In this document: one piece after another, positions 39,016-48,038 of the stretch | Layout: every line of letters starts with the position of its first letter | Numbering within the stretch: position 1 is the first letter of the stretch | From: Flammeovirga agarivorans | Lineage (GTDB): Bacteria; Bacteroidota; Bacteroidia; Cytophagales; Flammeovirgaceae | Length of the DNA: 64,000 nt | Direction: 5' to 3' | NCBI RefSeq assembly: GCF_012641475.1 | Contig: NZ_JABAIL010000003.1 | Coordinates: forward strand, 498,318 to 562,317 | Notes under the pieces: generated by a model | What the model saw: only the letters and a program-made list of their open reading frames with translations | The model's database searches: none | What the model was told of the DNA's origin: nothing | Position numbers and translations under genes: made by a program

Positions 39016-39261
39016 TTAAAAAGAAGTTTCAAGTAAATCCTTTGCTTTCGCATTACCAGCTTCAGTAATACCGCAGAATACACCCTTTGGGCTTTTTTCG
39101 ATATTATCAACATAGCCAGCAAAAGCCAATTGATCTACCATTTCTTCAATCTCAAAAGTGGACGCCTTAATTCCAAACCTACGGACGATTGTTTGTAATG
39201 ATACGCCACCATTTAAACAGATTCCAGCTAATAGCTTGATTGTTTTGAGTTCTTTGGACAT
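39016..39261 (-). CDS. Small winged-helix-like protein
   Basis: 81 aa from ATG 39261 (MSKELKTIKLLAGI); a longer frame from 39339 adds a region that looks untranslated. The pattern, helix (ELKTIKLLAGICLNG), HTH-like pair (SLQTIVRRFGIKASTFEIEEMVDQLAFAG) and a beta-wing (VFCGITEAG), is that of small winged-helix proteins. It may be a DNA-binding regulator; the target is unknown. It is the gene next to the PFOR-Rnf promoter region, but in the same direction and ended by its own terminator. Two cysteines (in AGICLNG and GVFCGI) are present; whether they matter is unknown. Confidence 0.6.
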   Translation of the reverse strand: MSKELKTIKLLAGICLNGGVSLQTIVRRFGIKASTFEIEEMVDQLAFAGYVDNIEKSPKGVFCGITEAGNAKAKDLLETSF

Positions 39262-39719
39262 TGTAATAACAGTTAATAGTTGTGTGGACATTTGTAAGTG
39301 TTTTACAATTATATATATTTTTTCGAATTTCGGAAACAATTGTATTCTAATGTGATAGCATATTTATATTTTGATGCTAAAAGTCATTATTTTTTTTGAA
39401 AAATTAGGATTTAGCCTGAAAATCGACCCTCTGCAACCGGTTTAAAATGTAATTATTACACTAAAAATGAGGGTTTTATCTATAAATTGTACATTCCTTA
39501 TAAATGGCCTTCTGTTTTATATAGTATTAGAAAAGAAAGTATTCATTTTAACTATTTAAAGATTATTTCTCTGTTATCGATGGAATTCGTAGAGAATTTA
39601 ACACTAGAAATTGTGTTGAAATAAGGAAATATATTCTTCACTTGTGTAAGTGAACTAATCTGTTATTGTTGCTGTTTACCTTGGTGTAACTCATTAACTA
39701 TCTTTCTCGACCTATTATC
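39262..39719. other. Intergenic region with a Fur-family-like box
   Basis: About 460 bases upstream of the winged-helix-like gene. Apart from the palindrome at 39447-39461 nothing was recognised. Confidence 0.5.
39447..39461. promoter_or_regulatory. Fur-family-like 7-1-7 palindrome, copy 2
   Basis: ATGTAAT-T-ATTACAC, sharing TGTAATnATTACA with the copy at 38604. It lies about 190 bases upstream of the winged-helix-like gene. Confidence 0.4.
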
Positions 39720-39905
39720 ATGCACAACAACCAAAGGTTACTATTACAAGTGATCTCAATTCTTTTTATATCTGTAGTATTGTATAATAAGCTTTATGCT
39801 ATTATTACAGATTATGATCTCAGTCTTTATTATTTCATAGATCTCATCAAAGATTCTTCTCACTCTTTTTTCAAATTGAAGGCAGGGATTCAAACCCATC
39901 TTTAG
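39720..39905 (+). CDS. Doubtful small membrane ORF
   Basis: 61 aa with one hydrophobic segment (LLLQVISILFISVVLYN). No homology recognised and no promoter or terminator. Kept only because it has a membrane-protein plan in an otherwise empty region; it may be chance in AT-rich DNA. Confidence 0.25.
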   Translation: MHNNQRLLLQVISILFISVVLYNKLYAIITDYDLSLYYFIDLIKDSSHSFFKLKAGIQTHL

Positions 39906-40116
39906 TGCTTACTAATTTCTAGATTTGTGATTAGATGACTTTTGTTGGTATGCCACAAGTTGAATGACATTAATGATTTATTCATCTATAGTTATGTGAA
40001 AAAATTATTAATTTGCATTAGCTGTTACATCCTTTATGGATTCAGAGTGTCAAATTATAAATAGAAACTAGTAATAATACATTGAGAAATGTATTGAAGC
40101 CTAAAACTATCAACGA

Positions 40117-41637
40117 ATGAAAATTATCTACTCAATTGTCATTTTATTATCTCTCTCTTTCACTACGTTTGCACAAGACATCATTAGGGGTGTTGTAGTT
40201 GATGCTGAGACGAAAGAATCATTACCGTATACTAATATTATTCTTGCCAATGCCAAGAAAGGAACAGTAAGTAATGCTGATGGGAAATTTAACTTGTCTT
40301 TAAAGAATATCGATACTTCAGATACCCTAGTTTTTAGCTATGGCGGTTATGAAACAGTAAAAGTAGTGATCGATAAACTGCCAAGAAATTGTCAAATTGC
40401 ATTGAAGCCAAATATTGTCAACCTTGAGGAAGTTGAGGTGACCGATAAACAAGAAAATGTAAAAGACATCATTGCTAAGATCGAAGACAACTTTGAAAAG
40501 AACTATGTTGTTGAAGCTCCTTACAAAGAAAAACTGTATATCCATAACTATGGGATAACAGAATTTGACGATGATATTCTAGACCCAATGTTGGTCAAAA
40601 AATCTAGCTTTGAAGGGCTCAACCAGGAAACTTTTGATGAGTTGAAAAGAGTGCTACCAAAAGAGTTTATCAATTACAATGATGCACAAGTGATGTTGTA
40701 TCATAAAGAAGATGAAGCCAAACTCTCTAATCTTCAAGCAATTTCATTAGAAGAATCTACAGCATCTGAAGCTTACGATCAGTTGACAGAAAAATTTGAA
40801 GGTTTTGTGAACGATATGGAATCCAGTTTTAACAATGATGAAATCTATTATCGTTTTAAAATGGGAATCATCTCTACTAAAATCCGCGGTGATTCAACCG
40901 ATACAGAAGACGCTTCTGATGATTTTGAAAGAGATAGCACCAGTTATACTGTAGGTACGAAATATATTAGAGGTGGTATCAATGAATTAAAAAAGAACTA
41001 TGCTTCCTTAGATAATAAGAACTGGGAGTTTGTCACCAAAAGAGGAAAGTACAATTATACTTTAGAAGGAGCGTCGATGATGGATGATGATGTAGTGTAT
41101 ATCATCACTTTCAAACCTAAAAATGGAGGCCTATTCTTTGGCAAAATGTATGTTTCTACAGAGACTTTTGCCGTATTGCAGATTGATTTTGAATATGCTC
41201 CTAATAAAGAAGGGAGAGATATCCATTTATTTGGTTTTGGCTACACTGAAACCTTTAAAAAAGGGCGAGTTCTTTTCGAAAAATCTGGAGATAAGTATTA
41301 TGTGAAATATATTAATGCAGAAGAACACACCACTTTTAGTGTTGAAAGAAGCTTTGCATTAGTGAAAAAACAAAAGCGTTTCTTTGTTGATAAGACATTG
41401 AATGAGATTAAAATCAAGTTTAATATTGTTGCAGACTCGAAAGAAACGAAAGAGTTATTGGTATTAGATCGCAAAGATATCACAGAACAATCTTATGATA
41501 TGGTGGAGGAAGAAGAAAAGATGAAGTTTCAGAAGATCGTAACCACTCAAGATTATATCTGGGAACATGGGACTGTAATCGAACCTACACAAGAGCTCAA
41601 AGCATATAAAAGAAAAGAAATTACGGAGAACAAATAA
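40117..41637 (+). CDS. Outer-envelope protein with carboxypeptidase-like regulatory domain
   Basis: 506 aa. Signal peptide to about residue 19 (FTTFAQ). Residues about 20-105 form a CarboxypepD_reg-like beta-sandwich (IRGVVVDAETKESLPYTNIIL to GKFNLSL), the module found at the N-terminus of TonB receptors. The remaining 400 residues are beta-rich with a conserved-looking core (YIITFKPKNGGLFFGKMYVS, FAVLQIDFEYAP), as in the DUF5686-like Bacteroidota family, but without a clear barrel end. Probably periplasmic or outer-membrane associated. Specific role unknown. Confidence 0.75.
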   Translation: MKIIYSIVILLSLSFTTFAQDIIRGVVVDAETKESLPYTNIILANAKKGTVSNADGKFNLSLKNIDTSDTLVFSYGGYETVKVVIDKLPRNCQIALKPNIVNLEEVEVTDKQENVKDIIAKIEDNFEKNYVVEAPYKEKLYIHNYGITEFDDDILDPMLVKKSSFEGLNQETFDELKRVLPKEFINYNDAQVMLYHKEDEAKLSNLQAISLEESTASEAYDQLTEKFEGFVNDMESSFNNDEIYYRFKMGIISTKIRGDSTDTEDASDDFERDSTSYTVGTKYIRGGINELKKNYASLDNKNWEFVTKRGKYNYTLEGASMMDDDVVYIITFKPKNGGLFFGKMYVSTETFAVLQIDFEYAPNKEGRDIHLFGFGYTETFKKGRVLFEKSGDKYYVKYINAEEHTTFSVERSFALVKKQKRFFVDKTLNEIKIKFNIVADSKETKELLVLDRKDITEQSYDMVEEEEKMKFQKIVTTQDYIWEHGTVIEPTQELKAYKRKEITENK

Positions 41638-41898
41638 TCTTTAGATGAGGTTCAATAGTTCTGCTAATAAAGTTTAAAAACACATCTTTAAGCGTTGTAA
41701 ATCGTTTAAAAAAGAAGGCATTCATTTAACAAGATCAAGCAATTTATTCTACACTTCATTCAAAAAAATTGTATTGATTTTGGGATTTAAATGTAATCGA
41801 AAGGCTGTTTAAGCTACCTTTAACCTTAGCAGATTACATATGCTGTTGTTATAATTGACAATGGCAGATTTTACTATTAACCGATTATCAATAATTTA
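41638..41898. other. Intergenic stretch before the terminator
   Basis: About 260 bases between the preceding stop and its probable terminator; no frame or RNA recognised. Confidence 0.45.
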
Positions 41899-41937
41899 GG
41901 CTGTTTTACAAATATAGATGTAAAACAGCCTTTTTTT
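41899..41937 (+). terminator. Rho-independent terminator
   Basis: Perfect 12-bp stem GGCTGTTTTACA / TGTAAAACAGCC, 8-nt loop, T7 tail. Confidence 0.9.
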
Positions 41938-42079
41938 ATCTTAAATCCGGTGTGTTGATATAGCCTATAGCTATCATTTCATTTCTAAATGTTTTTACTA
42001 ATTCATTGTCCTTATAAACCAGCACCTTTCCATCCTGATGCTTGATTTCATAATTGATATTCTTCTTAGCTGATTTCAT
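41936..42079 (-). CDS. Small basic hypothetical protein (47 aa)
   Basis: From ATG 42079 (MKSAKKNINY) to TAA at 41936. The body (EIKHQDGKVLVYKDNELVKT, FRNEMIAIGY) has the alternation of a small beta-sheet protein and typical coding composition for this genome. It is convergent with, and its stop touches the tail of, the plus-strand terminator. No domain recognised. Confidence 0.5.
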   Translation of the reverse strand: MKSAKKNINYEIKHQDGKVLVYKDNELVKTFRNEMIAIGYINTPDLR

Positions 42080-42420
42080 GGTATGTGTACGTTAAGTCTG
42101 TTTATTTATCGAATGTTATTATAGCAAAAGTTAATATCATATAAGATCATGCAGAAACAAAAAATTGTAAGTTAAGAAGTGTTTTATAGATGTTAATAAG
42201 GTCAATTGCTATAATTCAAAACAATTTTTATTGAACGTATACAAAAAATAATCGACTGAAAAGTAACGTTGTAACAAAGTGAAAAAATGTTTCATTTTCA
42301 ATCACTTGCATACTAAATTTCTATCTATCATATTTAAAGTATCAATGTTACTTATTAGAATGATACAAGTAATATTAATGCAATAAAAGGTTATTAATAG
42401 TTAAGTTAAAGAGTGTAGAA
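42080..42420. other. Intergenic region
   Basis: About 340 AT-rich bases with no frame or RNA gene recognised, ending at an orphan plus-strand terminator. Confidence 0.45.
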
Positions 42421-42450
42421 AGGTCTTTCCTAATGGGGAAGACTTTTTTG
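42420..42450 (+). terminator. Orphan rho-independent terminator
   Basis: Stem GTCTTTCC / GGGGAAGAC (with a small bulge) and T6 tail. No plus-strand gene lies between it and the previous terminator at 41899, so it either insulates the AraC promoter or ends an unannotated short RNA. Confidence 0.65.
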
Positions 42451-42469
42451 TTTTCTACATATTGAGGAC

Positions 42470-42499
42470 TTTGTGTATTCAAAAAATAATTTACTTTTG
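42470..42499 (+). promoter_or_regulatory. Bacteroidota promoter TTTG-N18-TACTTTTG
   Basis: -33 element at 42470-42473 and -7 element at 42492-42499. It lies upstream of ATG 42576 but inside the longer open frame beginning at 42462, so it argues for the downstream start. Confidence 0.6.
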
Positions 42500-42575
42500 C
42501 TACTGTGTTACTAGAAAAATAATCTATTATTTTCTATCCATAATTTTTCAATTCCATAACGGTAGAGATAGTACA

Positions 42576-43445
42576 ATGAAGCATGTGAAATTTAGTAAAA
42601 CGATTTGTGGTGTTGATTTTCTTTTAAATATCTTAGACTTCGATCCTTCACAAAAACATGGTCTTACATCTGAGTTACAGACTACTGATTTTTTTCAGGT
42701 GATCTTTATTAAAAGAGCTAAAGGAACTTTACAGCTTAATGATAAAACAATTGATCTTAAAGATAATTCTGTTGTTTTTATTTCTCAGCATCAAAGGCAT
42801 CAATGGAAAGTAGATTTGGACAGTTTCGATGCTAAGGTCTTAGTATTCCAGGAAGATTTCTTAAATGAATTTTTTGCCGATAAGTATTTTACTTACCGCT
42901 TATTGTACTTCTACCAATCGGCTTATGAGTTATTCTTGCCAATTGACACCAAAGAACTACAAAGGTATACGTCTGATTTAGAAGAGATACAAGCAGAACT
43001 TCTCGAACCTAAAAACGACAGTACTCATCTTATCCGTTCGTTACTTTATTATATACTTATTCGATTAAATCGAAGCTACTCAGAATACAATAAGATTACC
43101 TGTGCGGTGTCCATAGACAATTTAGCTTACAAGTTTAGGAAACTAGTGGAAGAAAACTATATCACAAAACAACGACTGGAAGAATATACCGAATTGTTAA
43201 ATATTAGTAGAGTGGCACTAAATACTGCGGTTAAAGCACAGTTTAATATTACAGCTTCAGATTTTATCAAATCAAAAATCATCTATGAAGCGAAAATGAA
43301 ACTGATCTATTCGAATTTGACAGTTTCGGAAATTGCCCGACAGCTTAATTTTTCTGAGCCCAATCATTTATCTCGATTATTTAAGAATAAAGAAGGGGTG
43401 AGTCCGAATGAATATAGAGCAACTTATCAAAATGGTAGGAATTGA
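42576..43445 (+). CDS. AraC family transcriptional regulator
   Basis: 289 aa from ATG 42576 (MKHVKFSKTI), chosen because a consensus promoter lies within the 5' part of the longer frame. The N-terminal half is a cupin-like ligand-binding domain (GTLQLNDKTIDLKDNSVVFISQ). The C-terminal 100 residues carry the two AraC helix-turn-helix motifs: RLEEYTELLNISRVALNTAVK and TVSEIARQLNFSEPNHLSRLF, ending GVSPNEYRA. It is followed 80 bases later by an MBL-fold hydrolase gene in the same direction, a likely target. Confidence 0.85.
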   Translation: MKHVKFSKTICGVDFLLNILDFDPSQKHGLTSELQTTDFFQVIFIKRAKGTLQLNDKTIDLKDNSVVFISQHQRHQWKVDLDSFDAKVLVFQEDFLNEFFADKYFTYRLLYFYQSAYELFLPIDTKELQRYTSDLEEIQAELLEPKNDSTHLIRSLLYYILIRLNRSYSEYNKITCAVSIDNLAYKFRKLVEENYITKQRLEEYTELLNISRVALNTAVKAQFNITASDFIKSKIIYEAKMKLIYSNLTVSEIARQLNFSEPNHLSRLFKNKEGVSPNEYRATYQNGRN

Positions 43446-43525
43446 TAATTTATTGGTAAGCATACTATGACTGGGTTTCATGACCTTTGTATTAGAAATT
43501 TAATGAAAACCTTAAATACATAATC

Positions 43526-44281
43526 ATGAACTCTGTAGATATCCAATTGATCAGAAATGCGACTTTAAAATTAAATTATGGAGGAAAGACTCTTTTGGTA
43601 GACCCGATGTTAGGTGAGAAAAACTCAATGATGTCTTTTGTTGTTCCGGATCAAAACTTGAACCCAACCGTCGACTTACCTTTTACTAAAGAAGAAGTAA
43701 TTGAAGGAACGGATGCAATGTTATTGACACATGCACACCCAGATCATATTGACCCAACTGCAATAGAACTATTAAATAAAGATTTACCTGTTTTCTCTCA
43801 AGATACTGAAGAGCAAATGTTGAAAGATGCAGGATTTACACAAGTAACACCAATTACAACTTCTGCGACTTTTGATGGTATTGAAATTGAAAGAACAGGG
43901 GGTAAACATGGTCCAGAAGAGGTATTAGATGCTTTAGGTCAAGTTTCGGGATTTGTGTTAAGAAAATCTGATTACCCTACTATTTACATCATTGGTGATT
44001 GTTTGTTAGATGATGAAATCACAGAAAATATCAAGAGGATCAATCCAGATATTATTATTACCAATTCGGGTGGTGCGATTTTTATGGGACAGGCAAGAAT
44101 TTTAATGGATGAATCTGAAACAGTGAAAGTGGCTCAATTAGCTCCAAATGCTAAAGTGATAGCTACACATATAGAATCTTTAGATCATTGTCAGGTAACG
44201 AGAACATCGTTAACAGCTGCAGCGGCTGAGGCCAGTGTTGAAGTGATTATACCAGCAGACGGAGAAGTCATCTCTTTCTAA
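43526..44281 (+). CDS. MBL-fold metallo-hydrolase, UlaG-like
   Basis: 251 aa, no signal peptide. The metal-binding motif is LLTHAHPDHID (His69, His71, Asp73, His74). The later ligands are found in IIGDCLLDDE and ATHIESLDHC. The N-terminal strand set (IQLIRNATLKLNYGGKTLLVDPML) is the start of UlaG-type lactonase-like enzymes. Predicted cytosolic hydrolase, substrate unknown. It stands just behind an AraC regulator and ahead of a terminator, so the two may be a regulator and target pair. Confidence 0.85.
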   Translation: MNSVDIQLIRNATLKLNYGGKTLLVDPMLGEKNSMMSFVVPDQNLNPTVDLPFTKEEVIEGTDAMLLTHAHPDHIDPTAIELLNKDLPVFSQDTEEQMLKDAGFTQVTPITTSATFDGIEIERTGGKHGPEEVLDALGQVSGFVLRKSDYPTIYIIGDCLLDDEITENIKRINPDIIITNSGGAIFMGQARILMDESETVKVAQLAPNAKVIATHIESLDHCQVTRTSLTAAAAEASVEVIIPADGEVISF

Positions 44282-44289
44282 TTTTACTT

Positions 44290-44325
44290 AAACCCTTTCC
44301 TAATATCAATTAAGAAAGGGTTTTT
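44290..44325 (+). terminator. Rho-independent terminator
   Basis: Perfect 10-bp stem AAACCCTTTC / GAAAGGGTTT with T5 tail after the MBL gene. Confidence 0.9.
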
Positions 44326-44436
44326 ATGACGTTCTTATTTATTCATTCGTTTGAATATATTAAGATAAGGTTTAGAACCTTATTTTTCGATTAAGCGTAT
44401 TAATCAAACGATCGAACAATTATTTAAATTTAATCT

Positions 44437-45018
44437 ATGCAAAACACTTTTACTGTAAACACTACTCAATTAAAGGTTCTCGCATTGGTATTCGTTGGAT
44501 TATGGTGGGGAAGAAGCGAAGTAAATGCACAAACCACTATACTTCAATTAGCCGGCTGGGACAATTCAGTAGAGTTTTCTGCCTGGCAACAATTGGGTAA
44601 AGATAACTCTAGGCATTTCTTAAATTTTAGAGCCGGAGTAAATGACTGGATGTCTCCGATGGATCCGTCTGATGTGAATAATAAAAAGATGAAAGGAAAT
44701 TACTCACTTTCATTAGGTTATGGTTATCAATTAACGGATAAGCTCATGCCTTATTTAACAGTGAGAAAAGACTTGAATAAACTAGATAATATAGGTTTTG
44801 TCACAGGCCTTGATATTCAAACCAAAACCAGGTTTAACTATACTGTTGGTTTTACAAGTACATACGATGTTCTCAAGGATTGGAACAGAAGTAATGCTTG
44901 GGTGGATATCTATTATCGAATAGGAAATAAAGGGTGGAAGATAGGCATGGAAACCGCCGTCACCGTAACAGGAGAAGTAGGCTTTCTATGGATGATCAAT
45001 AAGTCCATCCATTGGTAA
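44437..45018 (+). CDS. Exported beta-strand-rich hypothetical protein
   Basis: 193 aa. Signal peptide to about residue 31 (WGRSEVNAQ). The mature part alternates amphipathic strands (YSLSLGYGYQLTDKLMPYLT, FNYTVGFTSTYDV, WVDIYYRIG) as in small eight-strand outer-membrane barrels. No motif recognised; function unknown. It ends before a terminator hairpin. Confidence 0.65.
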   Translation: MQNTFTVNTTQLKVLALVFVGLWWGRSEVNAQTTILQLAGWDNSVEFSAWQQLGKDNSRHFLNFRAGVNDWMSPMDPSDVNNKKMKGNYSLSLGYGYQLTDKLMPYLTVRKDLNKLDNIGFVTGLDIQTKTRFNYTVGFTSTYDVLKDWNRSNAWVDIYYRIGNKGWKIGMETAVTVTGEVGFLWMINKSIHW

Positions 45019-45137
45019 GATAAAGTAGTTTTTATGAGTTATACAAATTCCAATGACTTATTGCTAATTATTCAACTATGATATCAGGTTTGAGAGTTCT
45101 GATATTGCCAACAACTCAGAGGATTAACATTACTTTT

Positions 45138-45173
45138 CCCGAGAATGAAATTTCATTCTCGGGTTCTTTTTAT
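45138..45173 (+). terminator. Rho-independent terminator
   Basis: Perfect 13-bp inverted repeat CCCGAGAATGAAA / TTTCATTCTCGGG with a T-rich tail; 120 bases after the preceding stop. It also lies directly beyond the convergent YciI gene. Confidence 0.85.
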
Positions 45174-45443
45174 CTAAAGACCAACCATAACGACCCAGGG
45201 CCTGACATACCATTTCTTAATAAGCTTTTCTTTAACATAGGGGTCAATAGAAGCAAATTTCTCTGCCTGTTCTCTTTCGTTAAATACCAATAGAGCTGTA
45301 TCTGCAGGTTCACAAAGGGCACCACCAATGAGTAGTTCTCCATCTTCATGTGCTTTATTGACTAGATACAAGTGTTCTTCCCTAAAGGGAGCTCTGAGCT
45401 TGATAAAATCATCAACGGTCTCATAAAATAGTACATATTTCAT
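45174..45443 (-). CDS. YciI family protein
   Basis: 89 aa, the family length. Motifs: MKYVLFYETVDD, REEHLYLVNKAHEDGELLIGG with the conserved His, and VKEKLIKKWYVRPWV. YciI proteins have a ferredoxin-like fold related to dehydrochlorinases and to muconolactone isomerase; most have unknown roles. The start lies ten bases after the acetoacetyl-CoA synthetase stop, so the two form an operon, suggesting a role in ketone-body or short-chain acyl metabolism. Confidence 0.85.
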   Translation of the reverse strand: MKYVLFYETVDDFIKLRAPFREEHLYLVNKAHEDGELLIGGALCEPADTALLVFNEREQAEKFASIDPYVKEKLIKKWYVRPWVVMVGL

Positions 45444-45453
45444 ATTTTTAATC

Positions 45454-47391
45454 TTAATATGTTAACTCTTCTAGGTTGGCATAAAGTTGTAATGCTTCAG
45501 GGTTTAAGAGAGCATCTGTATTCTTTACAGGTTTGTTGTGAACAATATTTCGAACGGCAATCTCCACAATTTTTCCACTCCTAGTTTTCGGAATATCTGA
45601 TACTGCAATAATTTTAGCAGGAACATGTCTTGGTGTGGCATTTTTTCTAATGACCTGTCTAATCTCTTGAATTGTACTATCTGTTAGCGTCTCTGACGGT
45701 TTCATAACAACAAATAAAACAACACGACAGTCATCCTTCCAATCCTGACCAATAGCTATACATTCTTTTATGCTTTCGACCTTCATGGCTTGTCGATAAA
45801 TTTCTGCTGTACCTATTCTAACTCCCCCTGGATTTAGAACAGCATCGGATCTACCATGAATAATGAGTCCGTTGCTTTCAGTCACTTCTGCGAAATCTCC
45901 TTGTGCCCAGATATTTTCAAAACGAGAATAGTAGGCATTAAAGTATCTTTCATTATTCGTATCGTTCCAAAAATAGAGTGGCATTGTTGGAAAAGCATTT
46001 CTACAAATCAGTTCTCCTTTTTCGTTTTTGATACTTTTTCCTTCTTCGTCGACTACATCCAAATCGAATCCTAGACCTTTACATTGCAGTTCACCCGCTA
46101 TAACAGGTAAAGTAGGGTTACCAGCTACAAATGCACCTATTAAATCAGTGCCACCACTTATTGAAGAGAGTACGAGATTGCTTTTAAAATGTTCATAGAT
46201 ATAATGAAAACTTTCTGAAGAAAGTGGTGATCCTGTCGAAAGTATCGTTCTAAGATGGCTCAATTGATGTGTATCTTTGGGTGATATACCTTCTTTTGAT
46301 AACGCACTGATATATTTTGCACTAACTCCGAATACAGAGATACTTTCCTCATCAATAAGGTTAATAAGGTAACTAGGTGAGGGATAAAATGGATTCCCAT
46401 CTACAATCAGTAAAGTACAACCAGTTGCTAAACCAGTAACTTGCCAATTCCACATCATCCATCCGCATGTGGAATAGTAGAAAAATATATCATCTGCTGT
46501 GAGATTGGAATGTAACTGATGCTCTTTTAGATGCTCAAGAAGTACGCCTCCAGCTCTATGTACAATACATTTTGGCTGGCCTGTAGTTCCACTAGAATAC
46601 ATGATGAATAGAGGATGATCAAAAGGTAATGATACGAAATCCACTTCTTTTGCATGGTTATCAAGATAAGTATTCCACCTTACCGCATAAGGGTAATCCT
46701 CCAAGGAAACATCTTGATCTATAAAATCAAATACAATTATTTTCTCAATCGAGGGTACAGCTTGGTGTAATTCATCTACCTTTTTTAAACATTCATGAAC
46801 CTTACCGTTATAACTGTAGGCATTGGCTGTAAATAGCACTTTCGGAGCTACCTGCCCAAAACGATCTAACACTCCTTGAAAACCAAAATCGGGAGAGCAA
46901 GAAGTCCAGATTGCACCAATACTAGAGGTAGCAAGCATTGCAATAATAGCTTCAATACAATTGGGTACAAAGCCAGCAATACGGTCACCTTTTTCTACTC
47001 CATCTTGTTTTAGTTGGTGAGACAACTGAGCTACTTTTTGATAGAGCTCTTTGTATGTTAATGTTTTACGATCACCATTTTCTAGCCTTCCGACTAAAGC
47101 GATTTTATTATCTCTTCTTTTTAATAGGTTTTCAGCATAGTTTAATGATGCGGTAGGAAACCATTCACATTTGGAAATGTGTTCATGAACAATTTGATAA
47201 GGAGGCTGTCCTTTTTCACCTTTTACATCACAAAAGTCCCAGATAGTAGACCAGAATTTTTCGCTTTCTTTGATGCTTTGGTGGTGAAGTTCATGATAGT
47301 TGTAGTTGTCGGTTTTCAGAAAGGTTTTATTAAAGTCAAAAAGCCGACTTTGTTCAATTTGCTGGTTAGATGGTGTCCAAAGTTTTTGCAT
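45454..47391 (-). CDS. Acetoacetyl-CoA synthetase (acetoacetate-CoA ligase)
   Basis: 645 aa from ATG 47391 (MQKLWTPSNQ); 14 further upstream residues in the open frame look untranslated. The AMP-binding motif is MYSSGTTGQPKCIVH; the N-terminal LWTPSNQQIEQSRLFDF and the segment GVSAKYISALSKEG are characteristic of acetoacetyl-CoA synthetase rather than acetyl-CoA synthetase. The catalytic lysine region is PKTRSGKIVEIAVRN. It activates acetoacetate with ATP and CoA, for use of ketone bodies or of polyhydroxybutyrate breakdown products. Operon with yciI-like gene. Confidence 0.9.
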   Translation of the reverse strand: MQKLWTPSNQQIEQSRLFDFNKTFLKTDNYNYHELHHQSIKESEKFWSTIWDFCDVKGEKGQPPYQIVHEHISKCEWFPTASLNYAENLLKRRDNKIALVGRLENGDRKTLTYKELYQKVAQLSHQLKQDGVEKGDRIAGFVPNCIEAIIAMLATSSIGAIWTSCSPDFGFQGVLDRFGQVAPKVLFTANAYSYNGKVHECLKKVDELHQAVPSIEKIIVFDFIDQDVSLEDYPYAVRWNTYLDNHAKEVDFVSLPFDHPLFIMYSSGTTGQPKCIVHRAGGVLLEHLKEHQLHSNLTADDIFFYYSTCGWMMWNWQVTGLATGCTLLIVDGNPFYPSPSYLINLIDEESISVFGVSAKYISALSKEGISPKDTHQLSHLRTILSTGSPLSSESFHYIYEHFKSNLVLSSISGGTDLIGAFVAGNPTLPVIAGELQCKGLGFDLDVVDEEGKSIKNEKGELICRNAFPTMPLYFWNDTNNERYFNAYYSRFENIWAQGDFAEVTESNGLIIHGRSDAVLNPGGVRIGTAEIYRQAMKVESIKECIAIGQDWKDDCRVVLFVVMKPSETLTDSTIQEIRQVIRKNATPRHVPAKIIAVSDIPKTRSGKIVEIAVRNIVHNKPVKNTDALLNPEALQLYANLEELTY

Positions 47392-47580
47392 GTGTGTTGA
47401 TTTATATATGTGTTGTTGTGTATTTACGAACATATAAAAAATAGAGGAATGTAGTGAGAGAAGAGAATTGAAATGGGTAAATATTCGGAGGAAAAATATT
47501 AAATCATATTAAAAATTACATTAGTTATATGTATAGTGCAAAATATGATTAAGTTTGAACAACTGTTAATCCTATTTTTT

Positions 47581-47760
47581 ATGAAGTCACTTTTATTCTT
47601 CTTTTTTATTGTCCTTTCCGTGTTAAGCCATTATCCTTTTTTATCTGACAAATGGGAAGAAATCGAACTTTTTCAAGAAGAAACTGAGCAGCTAGAAAAA
47701 ACCGTTAGGGAAAAAAATTTTAGGTTACCTGTAGAAGGGCCATTAATTTTTAGAAAGTAA
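47581..47760 (+). CDS. Small membrane-anchored hypothetical protein
   Basis: 59 aa from ATG 47581 (MKSLLFFFFIVLSVLS); GTG 47536 and ATG 47545 are alternatives. One N-terminal hydrophobic helix, then an acidic/basic helical tail (WEEIELFQEETEQLEKTVRE). No family recognised. The clean two-part structure suggests a real gene, but there is no terminator or promoter evidence. Confidence 0.4.
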   Translation: MKSLLFFFFIVLSVLSHYPFLSDKWEEIELFQEETEQLEKTVREKNFRLPVEGPLIFRK

Positions 47761-48038
47761 AAAACACCTTTTGTAATCACTGTATCTTTATTTATTTAAA
47801 AAATATATTGGAAGACTCCTATTTGGAATGATAGTTGAATTATTACTAGTCATATTTACTATTAATATACTTAGTAGGTATATCTAATTGTAATTCAGTT
47901 AAATACGAGTGATGTTTTTTTGATTTGATACTGTTATTAATGATTTCTAACTAAAAAAAGTAAACACGACTATATAATTTCACGACTACAGTCAAATAAA
48001 AATATCGACATCTACTTAGCACAAAAATTATCATAAGA

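Noticed and set aside
42462-42575. Longer N-terminus for the second AraC regulator
   Set aside because: The extra 38 residues contain a consensus promoter and read as translated leader; the cupin domain begins after ATG 42576.
45078-45293. Plus-strand frame of 71 codons
   Set aside because: It overlaps a terminator and the convergent YciI gene, which is clearly the real gene there.
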